This document shows, in pieces, positions 1-10,633 of a stretch of 64,000 nucleotides of DNA. Within the stretch, counting starts at the first letter, position 1. Every line of letters begins with the position of its first letter. The position numbers were made by a program, and so were the translations under genes. Source of the stretch: Nitrosomonas supralitoralis. GTDB taxonomy: Bacteria > Pseudomonadota > Gammaproteobacteria > Burkholderiales > Nitrosomonadaceae. Where the stretch lies: positions 33,241 through 97,240 of the forward strand of contig NZ_PXXU01000007.1 in NCBI RefSeq assembly GCF_003011925.2, given 5' to 3'. The notes below the pieces were generated by a model. It did not search any database. It was not told the origin of the DNA and saw nothing but the letters and a program-made list of their open reading frames with translations.

Positions 1-14
1 AAACTAGTAAAAAC

Positions 15-983
15 ATGACAAACACTAATTTTTCATACTTTGAAGCGGACAAATATTTATCTTTACTATCAAGACCAATTTCTGGATTGGCATTTGCATT
101 GATTTATGTGCTCTTAGCTGCGTGCGGCAGTACACCACAATATAGTAGCAGCATTCAAGAGCAGAAGAAGAAAACTACAACAACCAATTTATCAGGTACC
201 AGCGCAAATGGAATTACTAGGCGCGGAGGTGGGTACTATCTGGACGATGGTCCGGGAGATAATCCTCCACCAAACTTACATCTTGTCCCAGATGCCGTGC
301 CTAAAGCTGAGCCATTGCGTACAGCCAATATGCAACCTTATGTTGCATTAGGAAAATATTTTAAGCCAATGACTGAACTAGAACCTTATAAAAAACGCGG
401 AATTGCTTCATGGTATGGGCGTCGCTATCATGGAAACAATACAGCCTCGGGAGAAGTTTATGATATGTATGCAATGACGGCTGCTCACCCCACATTGCCG
501 CTACCCAGCTATGCCCGAGTCACTAATCTGGAAAACGGCAAAACGGTGATCGTGCGTTTAAATGATCGAGGCCCTTTTCTTTCTGATCGCATCATTGATC
601 TTTCTTATACTGCGGCATATAAATTGGGAATACTGGCCGGTGGCAGCGGTCAGGTGGAAGTTGAAACTCTCATGCCCAATGATGGACAAGGTATGATGGC
701 AGCTCCAAAAACATCTCCCACGTTGTCTGTAGCCGACAGTAATGCAGAGATGAGCATGGTTTATCTACAATTAGCTGCGTTTGGTTCATCGGATAATGCG
801 CGGAACTTTCTCACTCACATACATAAGAGACTCCCTTCGCTCAGAGATACGGTGAGTATTACCAAGAATAAGGGGTTGTACAAAATACACGCCGGTCCTT
901 ATCCTGATCTTACTGTAGCAAAGTTGGCAGCCAATACGATCGGTCGACAGCTTGCGATAACGCCTGTTATGGTGAATGACTGA
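15..983 (+). CDS. rlpA: RlpA-type septal ring lytic transglycosylase lipoprotein with SPOR domain
   Basis: RlpA proteins are outer-membrane lipoproteins that bind denuded glycan strands at the division septum; some cleave peptidoglycan. The 322-residue product has a hydrophobic signal segment ending in a lipobox (LLAAC, Cys about residue 37). A double-psi beta-barrel follows at about 128-210, recognised by ASWYGRRYHG, TASGE and NDRGPF with the RIIDLS strand. A C-terminal SPOR-like repeat lies at about 245-320 (YLQLAAFGSSDNA and YKIHAGPY). The long N-terminal stretch before the signal core makes the exact start uncertain. The upstream neighbours lie outside the window, and a hairpin follows 13 bp after the stop. 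Confidence 0.93.
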   Translation: MTNTNFSYFEADKYLSLLSRPISGLAFALIYVLLAACGSTPQYSSSIQEQKKKTTTTNLSGTSANGITRRGGGYYLDDGPGDNPPPNLHLVPDAVPKAEPLRTANMQPYVALGKYFKPMTELEPYKKRGIASWYGRRYHGNNTASGEVYDMYAMTAAHPTLPLPSYARVTNLENGKTVIVRLNDRGPFLSDRIIDLSYTAAYKLGILAGGSGQVEVETLMPNDGQGMMAAPKTSPTLSVADSNAEMSMVYLQLAAFGSSDNARNFLTHIHKRLPSLRDTVSITKNKGLYKIHAGPYPDLTVAKLAANTIGRQLAITPVMVND

Positions 984-996
984 ATAGGATAAAAAA

Positions 997-1022
997 AATC
1001 CCTATTGCAAGCAATAGGGATT
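997..1022. terminator. Perfect hairpin after rlpA
   Basis: An 11-bp perfect inverted repeat (AATCCCTATTG / CAATAGGGATT) encloses a 4-nt loop, 13 bp past the rlpA stop. The run of eight A lies on its left, so the classical U-tract exists for minus-strand transcripts. On the plus strand the hairpin is followed only by TAAAGGG. It may protect the rlpA mRNA end or stop read-through from the chemotaxis operon. Confidence 0.6.
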
Positions 1023-1351
1023 AAAGGGCCTCGTCATAAAATCATCCATCGCCATCAACGGTCAAATGTAAAGCATCTTCCTCAGTAAAGATATCGATAC
1101 ATTTTTTAAATTCCGGTTTCGATATTGCGACAACTGTTTATAAGTTTAATACCTACCGAACACTTTTGAAGTTAAAAACAAAGGGGGAAAATAACTTTAT
1201 ATCTTACTTATGACTGTAATTTTTGTCACATACTGTTAAAGATATAGTGAGAATTCAATCAGACACCCAGAACACATTGAAGTGTTGCCACGTAACAGAT
1301 TGGAGCTAACGGAAAGCCAATATGAACAATATGCAGTTGATCAGACTGAAT
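1023..1351. other. Intergenic stretch without a recognisable gene
   Basis: No convincing gene is visible. A short minus-strand reading (about 1049-1135) encodes a peptide with KPEFKKC and TEEDALHLTVDGDG and then stops. It might be the tail of a lost gene, but no start or family can be named. Confidence 0.3.
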
Positions 1352-1384
1352 AAAAAAGCACCACTCAGGTACTGAGTGGTGCTT
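1352..1384 (-). terminator. Rho-independent terminator of the cheW-MCP operon
   Basis: A 13-bp perfect stem (AAGCACCACTCAG / CTGAGTGGTGCTT) has a 3-nt loop. Read on the minus strand it is followed by a run of six T. It lies about 75 bp beyond the chemoreceptor stop codon. It is nested within a wider inverted repeat, TGATCAGACT at about 1338 and AGTCTGATCA at about 1402. Confidence 0.85.
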
Positions 1385-1457
1385 ATTGCAAAAATTTCTT
1401 AAGTCTGATCATTCGGTAGTCATGAGCAACTATTTGATCGGACTGATTACCTTCGCG

Positions 1458-3182
1458 TTAAAACTCCTCCCAATCATCTCCACCACCAGACGCCACTTTG
1501 CGTGGCTGCCCTGAAATGGAGCTCTCGTTGGGCTTCGCTGCTGCTTTTTTCATCGCAGGCATGCGATTTGGCAGTTTGGCAACTGTGGCAGATGGGCGGT
1601 TACTTCTCTTAATTGGCATTCCCTGTGAAGAACCAATACCACCAGATAACTTAAAGACACTAACTGCCTGGGTTAAAGCTTGTGCTTGATCATTCATGGA
1701 TTCAGCCGCCGCAGCCGCTTCTTCGACCAGAGCAGCATTTTGCTGGGTAACCTCATCCATCTGCGTCACAGCCTGATTTACTTGCTCAATGCCTGAGCTT
1801 TGTTCATGTGAAGCTGCGGAAATTTCGCTCATGATATCTGTTACTCTCTTAACCGAAGTTACAATCTCATCCATTGTGGCACCAGCTTCATCAACCAATC
1901 GTGTACCATCTTCTACCTTAGCTACCGAATCGCTGATCAATTCCTTAATTTCCTTTGCCGCCGCTGCAGAACGCTGCGCCAAGGTACGTACTTCTGTCGC
2001 AACTACGGCAAAACCACGACCCTGTTCACCTGCTCGCGCTGCCTCGACCGCAGCGTTCAGCGCCAGAATATTAGTCTGAAATGCAATGCCGTCTATGACA
2101 CTGATAATGTCAACAATCTTCTTGGAACTTTCATTAATGGCGCTCATGGTTTGTACTACCTGACCAACGACTGCGCCGCCTTTCACAGCAACCTCGGAAG
2201 CGCCGGCCGCCAATTGGTTGGCTTGGCGCGCATTATCGGCATTTTGTTTCACAGTAGAAGTCAATTCCTCCATGGAAGATGCTGTTTCTTCCAAGCTGGA
2301 CGCCTGCTCTTCAGTGCGTTGACTCAAGTCAGAATTACCTGAAGCAATTTCACCGGAAGCTGTAACAATTTGATCTGTACCTGTACGCACTTTACTCACC
2401 AGATCAACCAAATTTTCGTTCATGGTCTTAAGAGCTTGAAGCAAACGACCTGTTTCATTGGTCGATTTGGCTTCGATTCGACTGGTCAAATCACCCGATG
2501 CCACCGCATTCGCAACCGCAACTGCTTCATTTAACGGACCCACAATCGCTCGTATCAGCAAGAAACCCATTATGACAGCCAATAATACTCCCAACGTAAT
2601 CACTGTAGAAGAAACCACAAAAATGCTGTTATAGTTACTTTGAGCTTCAGCATATTCCTTAGCCGCCACATTACGTTGCAGCTCCAACAGATTCAGCATG
2701 GTTCCATGGACTGCATCGAATTTAGCACCGGCATCATGTGTCAAATTTTCAATCGCGGCATCATAATCTCCTGCAGCAGCTAAATTCAATGTGTGATTAC
2801 GCGATTCTGTATATATCCTCCACTGCTGATTAAAGCTTTCAGCAAGTGCCGCTTCATCAGGTGTTAGAGTAGTGGCCATATACTTTTTCCAAAGATCGGC
2901 AACCTCTGCATCTCGCTGAATCGTCATAACTTGCCGTTCTTTTACAATTTCAGCACTTCTCCCGTAAGCGGACATTGCCGCATTAAGCCTTGCACGTTGC
3001 ATACGATCCAAAACCAAACCAAGGTCCCCCAATGGAACCGCACGATCTTCATAAACGCCTCTAAAAGAATCATTGGTTTGATTTAAGCCATATATCCCCA
3101 TACTACCGATACCAACCAACAAAACAGATAGCATACCAATGACAAATACCAGTCGTGATTTAATCGTCATGTTATTAAGCAT
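1458..3182 (-). CDS. Methyl-accepting chemotaxis protein
   Basis: This transmembrane chemoreceptor signals through CheW and CheA to the flagellar or pilus motor. The 574 residues give a first membrane helix at about 10-32, a four-helix-bundle ligand domain (about 35-185) and a second membrane helix at about 188-212. A HAMP linker (to about 265) is followed by the long cytoplasmic signalling coiled coil. Its conserved hairpin tip reads EQGRGFAVVATEVRTLAQRS near residue 386. The extreme C-terminus is DDWEEF, an xWxxF pentapeptide of the type that tethers CheR and CheB. AAAGGA lies before the ATG. cheW is 43 bp upstream on the same strand, so the two are probably cotranscribed. The ligand is unknown. 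Confidence 0.95.
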   Translation of the reverse strand: MLNNMTIKSRLVFVIGMLSVLLVGIGSMGIYGLNQTNDSFRGVYEDRAVPLGDLGLVLDRMQRARLNAAMSAYGRSAEIVKERQVMTIQRDAEVADLWKKYMATTLTPDEAALAESFNQQWRIYTESRNHTLNLAAAGDYDAAIENLTHDAGAKFDAVHGTMLNLLELQRNVAAKEYAEAQSNYNSIFVVSSTVITLGVLLAVIMGFLLIRAIVGPLNEAVAVANAVASGDLTSRIEAKSTNETGRLLQALKTMNENLVDLVSKVRTGTDQIVTASGEIASGNSDLSQRTEEQASSLEETASSMEELTSTVKQNADNARQANQLAAGASEVAVKGGAVVGQVVQTMSAINESSKKIVDIISVIDGIAFQTNILALNAAVEAARAGEQGRGFAVVATEVRTLAQRSAAAAKEIKELISDSVAKVEDGTRLVDEAGATMDEIVTSVKRVTDIMSEISAASHEQSSGIEQVNQAVTQMDEVTQQNAALVEEAAAAAESMNDQAQALTQAVSVFKLSGGIGSSQGMPIKRSNRPSATVAKLPNRMPAMKKAAAKPNESSISGQPRKVASGGGDDWEEF

Positions 3183-3225
3183 AAACTTTTCCTTTAATTA
3201 GGTCTTATTTAACAAACTGCCACAT

Positions 3226-3741
3226 TTACAAATTGATACTTCGATCCAATATTCCCATATCACTACTATCCATCAGTTTCTCGATATCTATCAATATCAA
3301 CATGCGTTCATCGACAGCACCAAGCCCCATGATGTACTCTGTATTGATTACTGAACCCAATTCCGGAGTAGGTCGCATCTGTCCGGCTTCCAAAGTGATT
3401 ACATCCGACACACCGTCCACAACGACTCCTATTACACGACCGGCTACATTTAAAATAATCACTACGGTAAATTGATCATACTTCACATCACTTAGCTGGA
3501 ATTTAATCCGCATATCAATAATCGGCACGATAATCCCGCGCAGATTGACAACACCTTTGATGAAATCAGGCGCATTAGCAATTTGAGTAATCGCGTCATA
3601 GCCTCGAATCTCTTGTACTTTGAGAATCTCAATCCCATATTCTTCGTTTCCTAGACGGAAAGTCAGAAACTCGTTGGTTAAATGATTAACTACTTGACCA
3701 GCCTGCTCAGCAGTTAAACTTGCAATTCGCTCTTGCAACAT
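3226..3741 (-). CDS. cheW: CheW chemotaxis coupling protein
   Basis: CheW is a small cytoplasmic scaffold that links chemoreceptors to the CheA kinase. The product shows the CheW fold: [21 protein letters not shown] near the N-terminus, the [13 protein letters not shown] strand and the [10 protein letters not shown] segment. The start was set at MLQERIAS because GGAGAGGG stands just before it. A longer reading would add 14 unusual residues with no ribosome site. It lies directly upstream of the chemoreceptor gene. No cheA or cheY is in the window, so this is a satellite receptor-coupler pair rather than a full chemotaxis operon. Confidence 0.94.
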   Translation of the reverse strand: MLQERIASLTAEQAGQVVNHLTNEFLTFRLGNEEYGIEILKVQEIRGYDAITQIANAPDFIKGVVNLRGIIVPIIDMRIKFQLSDVKYDQFTVVIILNVAGRVIGVVVDGVSDVITLEAGQMRPTPELGSVINTEYIMGLGAVDERMLILIDIEKLMDSSDMGILDRSINL

Positions 3742-4055
3742 AAAGCCCTCTCCAGTTATCTCTATACAAAAAATCACCATCACATTACTAGCTTCAAGGA
3801 TATGAATTACGGAAGAAAGAAGATTTTCTTAAACGGGCTTGCAAATTTTATTACAAGCAGCAACCGACAAAGCGTGGAAAAAGAAAACAAAAGCACCTGT
3901 TTTCTATAAAGATAATGTATATTGACCCGAAGAAAATCGCTGATTAACTAATCGATCCAATGGATCTATTTCTCGCCACCTCCGTTGAATCGGTAGCGCC
4001 TACTTATTTAATTTCGTACTATATCTAAACCACATTTATGAAGGAGAACAGCAAT

Positions 4056-4445
4056 ATGGCGATCGCAGATATGAATCATTTCACCGTGTTAAGCAGCGAT
4101 CTGGAGAGAAGCAAGGAATTTTATATTAATATTCTGGGGCTTAAAGAAGGTTATCGTCCACCGCTTGCAATGCCGGGTGCGTGGCTTTATGCCGCCGGGG
4201 ATCAATCTATCCTGCATATCATGGCAGGGAGGCCCATGCCAGTCCAGGCGGCGGGCGTGATTGATCACATGGCTTTCACTGCATCCGACCTGCAAGCTGT
4301 TGTTGATACTCTAAAGCAGCATAATATTGACTATGAATTGCATCGCATGAAGGAATTGGAAATTTGGCAATTATTCTGCCATGATCCCGATGGCGCAAAA
4401 GTTGAGCTTGATTTTTCTGCAGACGAACCAGAACCTCGGCAATAA
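4056..4445 (+). CDS. VOC-family (glyoxalase / dioxygenase fold) protein
   Basis: The product has 129 residues with a single vicinal-oxygen-chelate module: the MNHFTVLSSDLERSKEFYINILGL opening (two strands and a helix), a central IDHMAF, and a C-terminal FCHDPDGAKVELDF. The spaced His and Glu residues (H in MNHF, H in IDHM, E in VELDF) fit metal ligands of the fold. The start was placed at MAIADM because AAGGAGA precedes it by a normal distance; an ATG 18 bp upstream overlaps that ribosome site. VOC proteins include glyoxalases, dioxygenases and resistance proteins, and the substrate cannot be told. It converges on the metalloprotease gene with only 4 bp between stops. Confidence 0.85.
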   Translation: MAIADMNHFTVLSSDLERSKEFYINILGLKEGYRPPLAMPGAWLYAAGDQSILHIMAGRPMPVQAAGVIDHMAFTASDLQAVVDTLKQHNIDYELHRMKELEIWQLFCHDPDGAKVELDFSADEPEPRQ

Positions 4446-4449
4446 CGGT

Positions 4450-5235
4450 TTATTTCTTACAAGCTGGATTCTTGCCGGTTGATCGCGCTTGTCCCATTAT
4501 CTTGTTCGCCTTAGGTAAAAGCGCTCTCAAATCTTCAATACGCGTTTCATGAGATGGGTGAGTCGACAAAAATTCAACCGGTTGTGCACCTTGGCTTGCC
4601 TGTGCCATTTTTTGCCACAGTGTAATGCTTTCCGCAGGGTTGAATCCGGCCTTTGCCATCAATTCAATACCAATTGCATCGGCTTCACTTTCATGCAGGC
4701 GGCTAAATGGCATAATCAATCCATATTGTGTCCCGACTCCAAGCAAGCCTAATGCAGTTTGCCCCATGGGAGTAGTCGGCGCAGCAACCGCAGCGATGAT
4801 GGACATCCCCATTTGCGCTCCCAGTTTCTGCGACATCCGTTCATTGCTGTGTTTCGCCATTACATGGCCGATCTCATGGCCAATCACGGAAGCTAACTGA
4901 TCTTGATTGTCCACTAAATCAACTAATCCAGTATGCACGCCAATTTTGTTTCCTGGCAAGGCAAAGGCGTTCAAAGTATTATCCTCAAACACCACCACCT
5001 CCCAATCACCTCCAGTCTCTCGCGTGATGGCATTTGCAACACAGCGCACAAACTGATTTTCTCGCGTATTCTGACTTATCTCTTTTTCATTCTTCATAGT
5101 TGTAAATGCCTGCAGCCCCATAGCATCTAGCTCACTGTCAGGCATAAAAGCCAGCTGGCTTCGCCCCGTGGGTGTGGTTGCACATGCCACAAGTAAAACG
5201 ATAATAAACAGAATTAGTAATAATCTAAACTTCAT
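4450..5235 (-). CDS. M48-family metalloprotease lipoprotein
   Basis: This is a periplasmic zinc endopeptidase of the LoiP/YcaL/BepA type, a group involved in outer-membrane protein quality control. The product starts with a lipoprotein signal (LFIIVLLVACAT, lipobox LVAC). It carries the zincin motif HEIGHVMAKH near the middle and the downstream zinc-ligand Glu in the helix ESEADAIGIELM. A THPSHETRI segment near the end is also typical of the family. The start was chosen at MKFRLL, with ACGGAGAA just upstream; the longer reading would add 20 residues without a ribosome site. It lacks the TPR domain of BepA-length proteins. Confidence 0.92.
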   Translation of the reverse strand: MKFRLLLILFIIVLLVACATTPTGRSQLAFMPDSELDAMGLQAFTTMKNEKEISQNTRENQFVRCVANAITRETGGDWEVVVFEDNTLNAFALPGNKIGVHTGLVDLVDNQDQLASVIGHEIGHVMAKHSNERMSQKLGAQMGMSIIAAVAAPTTPMGQTALGLLGVGTQYGLIMPFSRLHESEADAIGIELMAKAGFNPAESITLWQKMAQASQGAQPVEFLSTHPSHETRIEDLRALLPKANKIMGQARSTGKNPACKK

Positions 5236-5413
5236 GATTAATATTCTCCGTAAGTTGGACCAGTGGGATTTTAGCTCGCTTTGACCATGATACAAGTTTG
5301 AAACATAAGGATATGCAAATTCTTTTGATTAATCCTTATCACAAAGACTAATTCAGTTGTCAGCCAAGAATATGATATAACTTAACTCTCAACAATAGCA
5401 TAGGGAGTCCAAA

Positions 5414-5620
5414 ATGAACGATCATATTTATAAAATCATCGAAATTGTTGGTTCATCAACCAAAAGCAGTGATGATGCCATTCAATTAGCGGTTGCAAAA
5501 GCTGGAACAAGTGTGCGTAACCTGGATTGGTTTGAAGTAGTGGAAACGCGCGGGCATATTATTGATGGCAAAGTTGCACACTATCAAGTCAAACTTAAAA
5601 TCGGCTTTCGACTGGAGTAG
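5414..5620 (+). CDS. Dodecin family flavin-binding protein
   Basis: Dodecins are 65-70-residue proteins that form hollow dodecamers and store or quench flavins in the cytoplasm. The 68-residue product matches in length and pattern: KIIEIVGSSTKSSDDAIQ, then the flavin-contact strand LDWFEVVETRGHI with its Trp, then a C-terminal VAHYQVKLKIGFRLE strand. TAGGGAG sits just before the ATG. It appears to be a single-gene unit, closed by a hairpin about 34 bp after the stop. Confidence 0.94.
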   Translation: MNDHIYKIIEIVGSSTKSSDDAIQLAVAKAGTSVRNLDWFEVVETRGHIIDGKVAHYQVKLKIGFRLE

Positions 5621-5653
5621 TCAATTATCAAGATAATGGTTCAGTGCATTGAG

Positions 5654-5694
5654 GCTGCAATGGAGTGAAATTCCGATTTCTACTCAATTGCAGC
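5654..5694 (+). terminator. Hairpin terminator after dodecin
   Basis: A long imperfect stem starts with GCTGCAAT / ATTGCAGC and continues GAGT / ACTC and GAAAT / ATTTC, with one mismatch and one bulge. It is followed on the plus strand by TTATTATACT, a weak U-rich tail. Confidence 0.65.
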
Positions 5695-5781
5695 TTATTA
5701 TACTAAAACAAAGAATTCCATATAGACTCAAAACATATATGGTCTACCAACAAGAGTCCATAATAGACGCAATTCATCTAA

Positions 5782-8433
<2,652 letters not shown>

Positions 8434-8453
8434 ATAATTTGCATCCTTCACTC

Positions 8454-8969
8454 ATGATAAAAACACACAAACAACAATTACTTATTCTGATCGTCGTGAT
8501 CTTGCTGTCAGCCTGCGGTTTTAAGTTGCGCGGACAAGCGACTGCACTGCCGTTCAAGACAATGTATGTCACTGCACCGGATGGACATACGATCGGCATC
8601 GAGATGGAACGCATGATCAAAGCCACGCCGACAACCCACTTAGTTGCCAACGCTACAGAAGCCGAAGCGACCCTGGATATTATTAGCGCGATTAATGAAA
8701 GAGCAATTCTATCTTTGTCCGGTGGTGGTCGCGTGCGGGACTTTAATTTGATTTATCGGGTAATTTATCGCGTATTGAATAACAAAGGCATCGAAATCAT
8801 GCCGCATACTGAAATCACCTTAACCCGGATTCTACCTTTTCTGGATGCACAAATTCTCGCCAAGGAAGCGGAAGAGAGATTGTTGCTAAAAGATATGCAA
8901 TCCGATGCAATTCAACAAATTCTATGGCGCTTATCAACAGTTAAGCTTCCCACCGAAAGTACACAGTAA
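8454..8969 (+). CDS. lptE: LPS-assembly lipoprotein LptE
   Basis: LptE plugs the LptD barrel and delivers lipopolysaccharide to the outer-membrane surface. The short lipoprotein signal (LLILIVVILLSACGF, lipobox LSAC) is followed by the family opening GFKLRGQA and the strand LPFKTMYVTAP. The central LSGGGRVRDFNLIYRVIYRV and the C-terminal DMQSDAIQQILWRLS helix also fit. The ATG start was taken in preference to a TTG 15 bp upstream because it gives a compact Lys-rich signal peptide. It lies between leuS and holA, as expected. Confidence 0.9.
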   Translation: MIKTHKQQLLILIVVILLSACGFKLRGQATALPFKTMYVTAPDGHTIGIEMERMIKATPTTHLVANATEAEATLDIISAINERAILSLSGGGRVRDFNLIYRVIYRVLNNKGIEIMPHTEITLTRILPFLDAQILAKEAEERLLLKDMQSDAIQQILWRLSTVKLPTESTQ

Positions 8970-9002
8970 TTCCGTGATCGTTTCGCATAATGCCTCATCA
9001 CC

Positions 9003-10037
9003 ATGCGTATAAAGCTCGAGCAATTATCGCAATCCCTGCAAAAGCAACCCGCGTCACTGTACACTTTATTTGGCAACGAACCCCTGCTGATTCAGGAAGC
9101 TGCAGATTTAGTCCGCACCCATGCACGCCAGCATGGGTATACCGAACGTGAATTATTCACTGTAGATCAGCACTTCGATTGGTCTGATCTGTTAAATGCA
9201 GGCAATAACCTGTCCTTGTTTGCTGATCGCAAAATCATGGATATCCGTATCCCCTCCGGCAAACCCGGCAAGGAAGGCGGCAAAGCAATCGAAACCTATT
9301 GCGGTGCGTTACCACCCGACACATTCACTCTTTTCACGCTACCCCGGATCGATAAGCAGGGGCAAGCAACGAAATGGTTCAAAGCGCTTGAGACTGCCGG
9401 CGTTTTAGTCCAAGCCTACACGATCGAGCGTAATCAATTATCCGATTGGATCGAGCAGCGTCTCGGCAAACATCAACAAAAAACTGATTCTGCTACATTA
9501 CAGTTTCTAGCGAATCAGGTGGAAGGTAATCTACTCGCCGCACATCAGGAAATCCAGAAGCTCGCACTACTGTACCCCAATGGCAACTTAACCTTCGAGC
9601 AAGTAAAAGATGCAGTACTGAATGTGGCACGTTATGATGCATTTCAATTATCAGACGCCATGATTAATGCGGATGCCTTGCGCTTTATCCGTATCCTATC
9701 GGGCTTGCAAGGTGAAGGCATTGCTCCGCTGCTTTTACTCGCCACCATGACCGAGCAAATACGACAATTGATTACCATTCGAAAAGGCCTCGACAATGGC
9801 CAACCACTTGCACAGTTACTGCAGGCCACCAGAATCTGGGGCGACCGACAAAAACCAGTACAAGCTGCGGCCAAACGCATCAGCCTGCCAACTCTTGTGC
9901 AGGGATTATCGGATGCCGCAGAAATAGACCGGATGATCAAAGGGGTAGCACAGGGAGATGTTTGGGATGAATTGTTGCAATTGGGTTTGCGACTTACAAT
10001 TCACGAAAATAAGAATTTCGCAAAAGTTACTAAGTAA
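9003..10037 (+). CDS. holA: DNA polymerase III delta subunit
   Basis: The delta subunit opens the beta clamp within the clamp-loader complex. The 344-residue length is normal. The N-terminal domain shows LYTLFGNEPLLIQEAADLVR, followed by the AAA-type core (NNLSLFADRKIMDIRIPSGKP) and the collar region (LLATMTEQIRQLI, then the WGDRQKPVQ stretch). It is the third gene of the leuS-lptE-holA block. The ATG directly follows lptE by about 33 bp. Confidence 0.95.
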   Translation: MRIKLEQLSQSLQKQPASLYTLFGNEPLLIQEAADLVRTHARQHGYTERELFTVDQHFDWSDLLNAGNNLSLFADRKIMDIRIPSGKPGKEGGKAIETYCGALPPDTFTLFTLPRIDKQGQATKWFKALETAGVLVQAYTIERNQLSDWIEQRLGKHQQKTDSATLQFLANQVEGNLLAAHQEIQKLALLYPNGNLTFEQVKDAVLNVARYDAFQLSDAMINADALRFIRILSGLQGEGIAPLLLLATMTEQIRQLITIRKGLDNGQPLAQLLQATRIWGDRQKPVQAAAKRISLPTLVQGLSDAAEIDRMIKGVAQGDVWDELLQLGLRLTIHENKNFAKVTK

Positions 10038-10235
10038 CTTTATTTCAAATCCCACCCATTACAGGTTAAAAGAATAATTCTCGGATGAGAAGAAGAATTA
10101 ACGCTCTTAGCTGGCAATTATCGCTTTCTGCGCCAATTAAACGAGTTAGATCCCATCAACCCCGACCTTGCTCACCTGAACAAGAATCCGAGGCAAGCAG
10201 GGGGGTAATTCGGAATGTTCCTACTCGTGCCGCTG

Positions 10236-10409
10236 TCACTCGGTCTTAATCTTCTTTTCCTTTGTGACAGGATTCCGCAGCTCATAGCCTTCTTCCTTAG
10301 CCTTGTAGCCGCCGTATGCTCCGGCGCCACCTGCAGCAAGCAGCCAGCATCCCGACATCAGTGGGATCACGAGTAAAATTGCCAAGTAGTGCATCAACTT
10401 TGATTTCAT
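10236..10409 (-). CDS. Small Gly-rich lipoprotein
   Basis: The 57-residue product has a lipoprotein signal (LLVIPLMSGCWLL, lipobox MSGC). A Gly/Ala/Tyr-rich stretch (AAGGAGAYGGYKAKEEGYE) and a Lys-rich tail (VTKEKKIKTE) follow. GGAGG stands 5 nt before the ATG of MKSKLMHY, which sets the start. The AGGAGAYGGYKAKEEGY pattern recalls small YgdI/YgdR-like or glycine-zipper envelope proteins, but no function can be given. It appears monocistronic. Confidence 0.72.
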   Translation of the reverse strand: MKSKLMHYLAILLVIPLMSGCWLLAAGGAGAYGGYKAKEEGYELRNPVTKEKKIKTE

Positions 10410-10633
10410 CGCAGCCTCCAACAAAATTTATCAATACATGAAATATATATTATAATCAGTAACCTAATTAATACATGAGCATATGACTAATTCGAATCCT
10501 CACTATAACTTATATGATGCTTGAGGCACAAGAGAAAGTCGCTTAGGGAATAATCTCCCAGTAGTGTGTTATAACATTACCGGGATTTTACAGTTACTTA
10601 ACGAGGCGAAAAGTAATTGCAATATTGTGACAT

